Origin: JAUIAI01 sp049680625
GTDB taxonomy: Bacteria; Pseudomonadota; Gammaproteobacteria; Burkholderiales; Burkholderiaceae_E
DNA: 5,961 nucleotides
NCBI GenBank assembly: GCA_049680625.1
Contig: JBAUID010000244.1
Location: forward strand, 1 to 5,961
Reading direction: 5' to 3'
The notes beneath the pieces were generated by a model. That model saw only the letters and a list, made by a program, of their open reading frames with translations, did no database searches and was not told the origin of the DNA. This document shows, in pieces, positions 1-4,251 of this stretch. Position numbers and translations under genes: made by a program. Within the stretch, counting starts at the first letter, position 1; each line of letters opens with the position of its first letter.

Positions 1-5
1 GGCTT

Positions 6-314
6 TTACTGCTTGTTCAGCTGCTTCTCGAGTGCCTCGATGCGCTCGCGCAGGCGCTCAACAACCGCTTTTTGAATTTCAAATTCTTCGCGAGGCACGA
101 GGTCCATTCGGTCTGCCGCCTGGGCCACGATGGCCTTGACGTGGTGCTCCACCTCGGCCGCCGGGCTGGCGCGTAGCAGCTCGAGGAGTTTTTCGGGCAG
201 GTCGGATAACGGATTGGAGCGGTAATTACGGTTATCGCGGCCCGCTCTGCGATCGGCGGGATCGTCGTCCCTGGCTCCTGATTCAGCCTGTTTACTGCTT
301 TGGTCGTCGTTCAT
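6..314 (-). CDS. ubiK: UbiK-type ubiquinone biosynthesis accessory factor (BMFP / YqiC family)
   Basis: Members of this family are small coiled-coil proteins that help the cytoplasmic Ubi complex (with UbiJ) make ubiquinone under aerobic conditions; older names are YqiC and membrane-fusogenic BMFP protein. The family core is the C-terminal half: an amphipathic helix beginning at NPLSDLPEKLLELL, then the signature RMDLVPREEFEIQ, then a heptad-like coiled coil (VERLRERIEALEKQL) up to the TAA stop at 6-8. I chose the ATG at 312-314, giving 102 residues. A TTG at 369-371 would add 19 residues (121 in all). The ATG lacks a clear Shine-Dalgarno, while the TTG has a weak AAGG about 7 nt upstream. 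An extended -10-like TGCTAGACT (minus strand, 354-346) lies between them and would favour the ATG. The roughly 33 residues before the core are polar and charged, longer than usual for the family, and probably disordered. The gene is divergent from glnK, as in Pseudomonas. Family call firm; start uncertain. Confidence 0.88.
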   Translation of the reverse strand: MNDDQSSKQAESGARDDDPADRRAGRDNRNYRSNPLSDLPEKLLELLRASPAAEVEHHVKAIVAQAADRMDLVPREEFEIQKAVVERLRERIEALEKQLNKQ

Positions 315-426
315 AGGGTTTGCACACGCTTTGCTGTCTGAATTCAGTCTAGCACTGTCATCCTTAAACAATGGCCGGCCTTGCTGAAGTGTGCTGGTGC
401 GCCGTATCGCCGGCGGGCGGATAAAA

Positions 427-443
427 CGCCCCGAATCGGTGCG
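427..443 (+). promoter_or_regulatory. Candidate distal NtrC-binding site upstream of glnK
   Basis: The sequence has the form GCCCC-N5-GGTGC. It matches the NtrC dyad GCACC-N5-GGTGC with one mismatch in the left half and a perfect right half. Its centre (435) lies about 103 nt upstream of the start expected from the sigma-54 promoter, a normal enhancer distance. It is about 29 bp from the next candidate, close to three helical turns, so two dimers could cooperate. The motif comparison was made by eye. Confidence 0.5.
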
Positions 444-455
444 GCAAGTGCAAAT

Positions 456-472
456 AGCCCGCTATTGGTGCG
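456..472 (+). promoter_or_regulatory. Candidate proximal NtrC-binding site upstream of glnK
   Basis: The sequence AGCCCGCTATTGGTGCG agrees at 12 of 17 positions with the strong E. coli glnA site that I recall as TGCACCATATTGGTGCA, including the whole right half ATTGGTGC. Its centre is about 74 nt upstream of the predicted start. It overlaps a separate perfect dyad AATAGC-CC-GCTATT (453-466), so another binding protein cannot be excluded. Confidence 0.5.
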
Positions 473-512
473 CAACGGGTGTACAGCACCTGCCATTTTT
501 AACCCAGGCTGC

Positions 513-528
513 TGGCACGGCAATTGCA
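513..528 (+). promoter_or_regulatory. Sigma-54 (RpoN) -24/-12 promoter of glnK-amtB
   Basis: TGGCACG-GCAA-TTGCA matches the sigma-54 consensus TGGCACG-N4-TTGCW at every defined position. The invariant GG is at 514-515 and the GC at 526-527. Transcription should start near 538-540, leaving a leader of about 32 nt that contains the AGGAGGG ribosome-binding site (557-563) of glnK. Such promoters need an enhancer-binding activator, here most likely NtrC, so glnK-amtB should be induced under nitrogen limitation. Confidence 0.93.
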
Positions 529-571
529 ATACCTCGTTGCTAGCACACACAAACACAGGAGGGTTGGCGAC

Positions 572-910
572 ATGAAGATGATTACGGCGGTAATAAAGCC
601 GTTCAAGCTCGATGAAGTGCGCGAAGCGCTGTCGGGTATTGGCGTTCAGGGAATAACCGTTACCGAGGTTAAAGGTTTTGGTCGGCAAAAAGGCCATACC
701 GAGTTGTATCGGGGCGCTGAATACGTGGTCGATTTCCTCCCCAAGGTGAAGATCGAGGCAGCGGTTGATGACAACCTGCTGGATCAGGCCCTGGAGGCAA
801 TCGAAAGCGCAGCCAAGACCGGCAAGATCGGCGACGGGAAAATTTTTGTCAGCGATGTGCCCCAGGTGATCCGGATCCGTACCGGCGAGACGGGTTCTGC
901 CGCGCTGTAA
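572..910 (+). CDS. glnK: PII nitrogen regulatory protein GlnK
   Basis: GlnK is a trimeric PII signal protein that reads 2-oxoglutarate and ATP/ADP. Its uridylylated form frees AmtB, and its unmodified form blocks the channel when ammonium is plentiful. The 112 residues match the family length. The N-terminal strand ITAVIKPFKLDEVREAL is typical. The T-loop VKGFGRQKGHTELYRGAEY (33-51) carries Tyr51, the uridylylation site, and Arg47, which inserts into the AmtB pore. The C-terminal signature TGKIGDGKIFV is followed by the nucleotide-binding RIRTGE. The ATG at 572 is set by AGGAGGG at 557-563, with 8 nt spacing; the upstream in-frame ATG at 524 lies inside the -12 promoter element and cannot be the start. 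I call GlnK rather than GlnB because of the adjoining amtB and the sigma-54 promoter. Asp54 is as in GlnB and Pseudomonas GlnK, where E. coli GlnK has Asn. Confidence 0.96.
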   Translation: MKMITAVIKPFKLDEVREALSGIGVQGITVTEVKGFGRQKGHTELYRGAEYVVDFLPKVKIEAAVDDNLLDQALEAIESAAKTGKIGDGKIFVSDVPQVIRIRTGETGSAAL

Positions 911-932
911 GCATTAGCACAACAAATAAAAG

Positions 933-955
933 GGGTCGGCAAACGAAGCTGACCT
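933..955 (+). other. Intercistronic RNA hairpin between glnK and amtB
   Basis: An eight-pair stem, GGGTCGGC with GCTGACCT (two G-U pairs), closes a 7-nt loop AAACGAA. It sits 22 nt after the glnK stop and ends 23 nt before the chosen amtB start. No T-run follows, so it is not a standard terminator. It could act as an mRNA stability or processing element that sets the GlnK:AmtB ratio; that role is inference. Confidence 0.4.
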
Positions 956-978
956 GAATGAATTCAGGAAGAGGTGAA

Positions 979-2304
979 ATGAAGACTTTTATTGAACGAC
1001 AAGCGGGGCTGGGACCAGCGATGATGGCTGCCGGACTCGCTTTGACTCCGGGCGTTGCATCGGCTGCTGAAGCGGCAGTGCATAAGGGTGACGTTGCATG
1101 GATGATGGTTGCCACCTTGCTGGTGGTGATGATGGCCGTGCCGGGGCTGGCGCTGTTTTACGGTGGCCTGGTACGCGCTAAGAACATGTTGTCGGTGTTA
1201 ATGCAGGTGCTGGTAGTGTTCTCACTGATCACGGTGTTGTGGGCAGTTTATGGCTACACAATGGCGTTCACTGAGGGTAGCCCTTATATCGGCGGGTTCT
1301 CTAAGTTGTTCTTGTCGGGGGTCACAATCGACACCCTGGCTGACACATTTACCGACGATGTGAAGTTGCCGGAACTAATATTTGTTGCCTTCCAGGCAAC
1401 CTTTGCCGGTATTACCTGCGCGCTGATTGTTGGTGCTTTTGCCGAGCGTATTAAGTTCTCCGCCGTTCTTTTGTTCAGTGTACTGTGGTTCACCTTTGCT
1501 TATCTGCCGGTTTGCCACATGGTCTGGGGTCCCGGCGGTTACCTGCTTGATGAAGGTGCTCTGGACTTCGCCGGTGGTACAGTTGTGCACATAAACGCTG
1601 GCGTTGCCGGGCTTGTCGGGGCGTGGCTGGTCGGTTCACGTATCGGTTTCGGACGTGAGGCGATGCCTCCTCACTCCCTGACCCTGACCATGGCCGGCGC
1701 CTGCCTGTTGTGGGTCGGCTGGTTTGGATTTAATGCTGGCTCCAACCTTGAAGCCACCAGTGGTGCAGGCCTGGCATTTGCCAACACCTTGTTTGCGACC
1801 GCTGCGGCAACCGTCGCCTGGGCGCTGGCTGAATGGGTGACCAAAGGGCGGCCGTCGATGCTCGGCGCTGCTTCGGGAACTATCGCCGGCCTCGTAGCGA
1901 TTACCCCAGCCTGTGGTTCGGTTGGTGTGATGGGTGCCATCATTATTGGCCTGATCTCTGGTGTTGTGTGCTTATGGGGTTGTAGTGGCCTGAAGCGCAT
2001 GCTCAAGGCGGATGACACCGCAGACGTCTTTGGTGTTCACGGTCTGGGCGGTATTGTTGGCGCGATCCTGGTTGGCGTTTTCACCGCGCCGGGGCTTGGT
2101 GGCACAGGCGGTGCCGACTTTGATATTGCCTCTCAAGTCTGGATCCAGGCGAAAAGTGTTGGTATCACCATTGTCTGGTCGGCTGTTGTTGCCGCAATCG
2201 CTTATAAAATCGTCGACGTCGTTATTGGCCTGCGGGTGGCCGAAGATGACGAGCGTGAGGGCCTGGACATTACGTCTCACGGTGAGCAGGCTTACGTTCG
2301 GTAA
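979..2304 (+). CDS. amtB: Ammonium channel/transporter AmtB (Amt/Mep/Rh family)
   Basis: AmtB is a trimeric inner-membrane channel that recruits ammonium and conducts it into the cytoplasm. The protein has 441 residues from the ATG at 979, preceded by AGGAAGAGG (966-974); the ATG at 958 would add seven unlikely residues. Residues 1-29 look like a cleavable signal peptide ending VASA, as in E. coli AmtB, followed by about 11 hydrophobic segments. Key residues are all in place, at an offset of 35-36 from mature E. coli AmtB: Phe142 and Phe251 (gate), Trp183 and Ser255 (recruitment site), Asp196, and the pore histidines His204 and His354. The family signature starts at DFAGGTVVHINAG (196-208). 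The C-terminal tail GLRVAEDDEREGLDITSHGE (417-436) is the conserved cytoplasmic segment that GlnK contacts. It follows glnK by 68 nt and should share its sigma-54 promoter. I see no sign of damage. Confidence 0.97.
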   Translation: MKTFIERQAGLGPAMMAAGLALTPGVASAAEAAVHKGDVAWMMVATLLVVMMAVPGLALFYGGLVRAKNMLSVLMQVLVVFSLITVLWAVYGYTMAFTEGSPYIGGFSKLFLSGVTIDTLADTFTDDVKLPELIFVAFQATFAGITCALIVGAFAERIKFSAVLLFSVLWFTFAYLPVCHMVWGPGGYLLDEGALDFAGGTVVHINAGVAGLVGAWLVGSRIGFGREAMPPHSLTLTMAGACLLWVGWFGFNAGSNLEATSGAGLAFANTLFATAAATVAWALAEWVTKGRPSMLGAASGTIAGLVAITPACGSVGVMGAIIIGLISGVVCLWGCSGLKRMLKADDTADVFGVHGLGGIVGAILVGVFTAPGLGGTGGADFDIASQVWIQAKSVGITIVWSAVVAAIAYKIVDVVIGLRVAEDDEREGLDITSHGEQAYVR

Positions 2305-2331
2305 GCTGAGCAGTGCAGGAGGGGCGCTGCG

Positions 2332-2380
2332 GTTGGGTGACTCAGTTGGGTGACTCAGTTGGGTGACTCAGTTGGGTGAT
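2332..2380 (+). repeat. 13-bp direct tandem repeat, about 3.7 copies, after amtB
   Basis: Three exact head-to-tail copies of GTTGGGTGACTCA occupy 2332-2344, 2345-2357 and 2358-2370. A fourth partial copy, GTTGGGTGA, occupies 2371-2379 and breaks into TTTAAG. The array starts 27 nt after the amtB stop. Each full copy holds a small dyad TGA-C-TCA. Because 13 is not a multiple of 3, the TGA triplets fall in all three forward frames, so the array cannot be coding on this strand. Its function is unknown; slipped-strand expansion is the simplest origin. Confidence 0.95.
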
Positions 2381-2400
2381 TTAAGGCGCGCCTGCTAAAA

Positions 2401-2427
2401 AGCGGCCAGGGGAAGGTTCGGGCCGCT
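2401..2427 (+). other. GC-rich hairpin upstream of the terminator
   Basis: AGCGGCC (2401-2407) pairs perfectly with GGCCGCT (2421-2427) around a 13-nt loop. No T-run follows. It lies 7 nt before the large terminator stem and could slow the polymerase or protect the amtB 3' end. Just upstream is the 10-bp palindrome AGGCGCGCCT (2384-2393). Confidence 0.5.
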
Positions 2428-2434
2428 ACAATCA

Positions 2435-2468
2435 AAAACCCGCCGGTGCAGGTCTGCCGGCGGGTTTT
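2435..2468. terminator. Rho-independent terminator, likely bidirectional, after amtB
   Basis: AAAACCCGCCGG (2435-2446) and CCGGCGGGTTTT (2457-2468) form a perfect 12-bp stem with a 10-nt loop. On the plus strand it gives GGCGGGTTTTCCCG, which would end the glnK-amtB transcript about 130 nt after the amtB stop. On the minus strand the tail is TTTTTGATTGT, a slightly better T-run, so it may also stop leftward transcription. It separates the nitrogen unit from the gshB operon. Confidence 0.88.
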
Positions 2469-2568
2469 CCCGTTTCTGCGCCAGCCTTGGTTTTTGCCTT
2501 TGCCTTACTTGGCCTTAGCCTTTGTCTGCGCTTTTTACTGTGCACCTCATTAAATTAGCCCGTCCAAC
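2469..2568 (+). other. Leader/promoter region of the gshB operon, GCCTT-rich
   Basis: This non-coding stretch must hold the gshB promoter, because a terminator lies before it. I see no convincing -35/-10 pair. TTAAAT (2550-2555) is the best -10-like hexamer, but it has no matching -35 and would leave a leader of only about 6 nt. Five GCCTT words occur at 2484, 2496, 2502, 2512 and 2518, making the tract pyrimidine-rich. No Shine-Dalgarno precedes the gshB ATG. Confidence 0.4.
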
Positions 2569-3540
2569 ATGCGAATCCTGGTCATTCTCGATCCACTCGA
2601 GTCCATCAAAACTTACAAAGACACGTCCTACACGATGATGGTCGCTGCCCAGAACGCGGGCCACGACGTATCTGTCTGTGAGATCGGCTCGCTCAGTTTC
2701 GACAGCACCGGGGGGGCCGGTGCTTCGGCTGGTTCCGATGTGACAGCCAGTTCTCGCCAGATCAGCATTCGTGAGGGCCAGGACAACTGGTACGAGGCCC
2801 AACCCCTGGCCGAGCGCTCATTGACCAGTTTTGATGCGGTGATCATGCGAACCGACCCGCCGTTCAATATGGAGTACGTATACGCCACCTACATGCTTGA
2901 GCTGGCCGAATCACTTGGGGCTACGGTGTTTAACCGGCCCGGTGCGATCCGTGATCACAATGAGAAATTTTCAATTGGTCAGTTCCCGCACCTGACAGCG
3001 CCGACTATTGTCACCCGTGACCCGGCCCGTCTGCGGGCTTTTGTTCAGAAACACGGCCGTGCCATTTTCAAATTGCTCGATGGCATGGGTGGAATGTCAA
3101 TTTTCCAGGCAACGCGCGAAGACCCAAACCTGTCGGTCATCATTGAAACGCTGAATCAGTTCGGCAAACAATCAGTTATGGCCCAGAAATTCCTGCCGCA
3201 GATCAGCGCAGGTGACAAGCGTATTTTGCTGATTGGCGGTGAAGTTGTACCCCATGCCCTGGCACGGGTACCTGCCAAGGGTGAGGTACGCGGCAACATG
3301 GCGGCTGGTGGCACACCGATTGCACAGCCCCTCAGCGACAAAGACCGTGCGATTGCTGAAGAACTGGCGCCGCAGCTGGCCGAACGCGGGTTGTTTCTGG
3401 TTGGTCTGGACGTGATTGGTGATTGCGTTACCGAAATCAATGTCACCAGCCCAACGGGGTTTCGGGAAATAGTCGATCAAACCGGGTTTGATGTTGCGGC
3501 GATGTTCATTAACAAACTGGAACAGGCCGTCGGTCACTGA
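2569..3540 (+). CDS. gshB: Glutathione synthetase (ATP-grasp)
   Basis: GshB is the cytosolic enzyme that joins gamma-glutamylcysteine and glycine with ATP, the second step of glutathione synthesis. The 323 residues (E. coli 315) show the N-terminal MRILVILDPLESIKTYKDTS, the substrate-domain motif MRTDPPFNMEYVYATYML (93-110), the ATP-grasp loop KLLDGMGGMSIF (168-179), GDKRILLIGGEVVPHALAR (215-233), RGNMAAGG (241-248) and the metal-binding GLDVIGD...TEINVTSPTG with Asp281, Glu289 and Asn291. The start is fixed by homology, since the first beta strand begins at once, although no Shine-Dalgarno precedes it. Oddities are a Gly/Ala/Ser-rich insertion at about 46-62, Leu169 where the family normally has Pro (KPLDGMGG), and Gly297 where E. 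coli has Cys. None removes a catalytic residue. Its TGA overlaps the ATG of the next gene by one base (TGATG), implying translational coupling with the PTS genes. Confidence 0.96.
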   Translation: MRILVILDPLESIKTYKDTSYTMMVAAQNAGHDVSVCEIGSLSFDSTGGAGASAGSDVTASSRQISIREGQDNWYEAQPLAERSLTSFDAVIMRTDPPFNMEYVYATYMLELAESLGATVFNRPGAIRDHNEKFSIGQFPHLTAPTIVTRDPARLRAFVQKHGRAIFKLLDGMGGMSIFQATREDPNLSVIIETLNQFGKQSVMAQKFLPQISAGDKRILLIGGEVVPHALARVPAKGEVRGNMAAGGTPIAQPLSDKDRAIAEELAPQLAERGLFLVGLDVIGDCVTEINVTSPTGFREIVDQTGFDVAAMFINKLEQAVGH

Positions 3541-3962
3541 TGATTGGTGTTTTAATAATTTCCCACGAACCGCTGGGCACCGCCTTACTGCATTGCACCC
3601 GCCATGTTTTTGGTTCGATGCAGCCTCAGGTGGCCGCGCTGGATGTGATTCCGGACGAAGACCCTGCGTTGGCCACTGAGGCTGCTAAAGTACTTTGTGC
3701 GCGAATTAATGACGGTTCTGGTGTGTTAGTACTCACAGACCTTCCCGGGGCCACCCCAAGCCGAATCGCCGCATCACTCGCCGAGCCAAACCGTGTTGTT
3801 GTTGTTGCCGGGGTAAATCTGCCGTTGCTGGTCAAAGCGCTGGCCCAACGTAAAGGCCAGGAGCTCGAATCCCTGGTTGACCAGTTATTACTCACCGCGC
3901 GTAACTCAATTGAGCCGATGCTGCCTGGGGCTTTTGGTTTGGTTTGTGGGGCTGGTCGATGA
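3540..3962 (+). CDS. Mannose/fructose-family PTS EIIA domain protein, stand-alone
   Basis: This is a 140-residue single-domain EIIA of the mannose superfamily, which accepts a phosphoryl group from HPr. His9 in VLIISHEPLG is the expected phosphorylation site (His10 in E. coli EIIAB-Man), and Asp67 in LTDLPGATPS matches the Asp67 that hydrogen-bonds it. AGVNLPLLVKAL (90-101) is the family's usual strand-helix element. Whole EIIAB-Man proteins are more than twice as long; here the EIIB domain is absent, and no EIIC or EIID gene is seen. A direct sugar-uptake role is therefore unlikely, and a regulatory role is inferred. Homologues in gshB-linked clusters have been called ptsM. It begins on the last base of gshB and ends in a 4-bp ATGA overlap with ptsH, so the proteins should be made together. 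Confidence 0.9.
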   Translation: MIGVLIISHEPLGTALLHCTRHVFGSMQPQVAALDVIPDEDPALATEAAKVLCARINDGSGVLVLTDLPGATPSRIAASLAEPNRVVVVAGVNLPLLVKALAQRKGQELESLVDQLLLTARNSIEPMLPGAFGLVCGAGR

Positions 3963-4249
3963 AAACAACAAAAGTTCTGGTGACAAATAAGCTGGGGCTA
4001 CATGCGCGACCGTCCGCCCAGCTTAGCCAGGTGGCCACCAGTTTCAAGTGTGAAGTCTGGCTCACCCGAAACGAGCGACGCATCAACGCCAAGAGCATTA
4101 TGGGTGTCATGATGCTGGCGGCATCCCAGGGCACGGAATTACTTCTCGAGGTGGACGGGGTTGATGAAGATCTGGCCCTGGAAAAGCTCACCGACTTATT
4201 TGCCGGTGGTTTTGGAGAGTCTACCGAGTCTGCCGATGCAGGGTCTTAA
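3959..4249 (+). CDS. ptsH: Phosphocarrier protein HPr
   Basis: HPr relays phosphate from Enzyme I to EIIA proteins. The 96-residue product carries the active-site loop NKLGLHARPSAQL with His15 and Arg17, and the regulatory-site region NAKSIMGVMML with Ser46. Both sit at the same residue numbers as in classical HPr. The Ser46 context resembles HPr proteins modified by HPr kinase/phosphorylase, although no hprK is in this window. The C-terminus extends about 10 residues past the usual length and is acidic and Ser-rich (GESTESADAGS). The ATG at 3959 overlaps the EIIA stop (ATGA), and GTGGGG lies just upstream as a weak ribosome-binding site. An upstream in-frame ATG at 3944 would add five residues within the EIIA gene and is not preferred. 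ptsI starts 2 nt after the stop. Confidence 0.94.
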   Translation: MKTTKVLVTNKLGLHARPSAQLSQVATSFKCEVWLTRNERRINAKSIMGVMMLAASQGTELLLEVDGVDEDLALEKLTDLFAGGFGESTESADAGS

Positions 4250-4251
4250 AC

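Noticed and set aside
524..571. An upstream in-frame ATG that would extend GlnK by 16 residues
   Set aside because: It lies within the -12 element of the sigma-54 promoter, upstream of the expected transcript start. PII proteins begin at the ATG at 572, which has a strong ribosome-binding site.
381..575. Small open frames in the ubiK-glnK intergenic region on either strand
   Set aside because: They cover the promoter and enhancer sites, have no recognisable protein character, and one runs into glnK out of frame.
958..978. ATG at 958 as the amtB start
   Set aside because: It would put seven polar residues before the signal peptide. The ATG at 979 has the better-placed AGGAAGAGG.
1284..2280. 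Several minus-strand open frames of about 70-115 codons inside amtB
   Set aside because: They are shadows of the amtB reading frame and resemble no family; amtB itself is intact with every conserved residue.
2338..2370. TGACTCA heptamers identical to the eukaryotic AP-1/Gcn4 site
   Set aside because: The gene content is plainly bacterial. The heptamer is just part of the 13-bp tandem unit, so the match is coincidental.
2332..2380. Short repeats as a possible CRISPR array
   Set aside because: Units are 13 bp and directly abutting with no spacers, and no cas gene is nearby.
2384..2393. AGGCGCGCCT palindrome as a protein-binding or integration site
   Set aside because: A single 10-bp GC palindrome has little weight in GC-leaning DNA, and no flanking duplication or integrase supports an attachment site.
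2432..2545. A 37-residue basic minus-strand gene from the GTG at 2545
   Set aside because: It has no convincing ribosome-binding site and runs through the terminator stem; its composition follows from the AAGGC repeats. It is kept only as a finding about a possible remnant.
2515..2888. Minus-strand open frames overlapping the start of gshB
   Set aside because: They lie opposite a clearly coding GshB N-terminus, and their translations show no family features.
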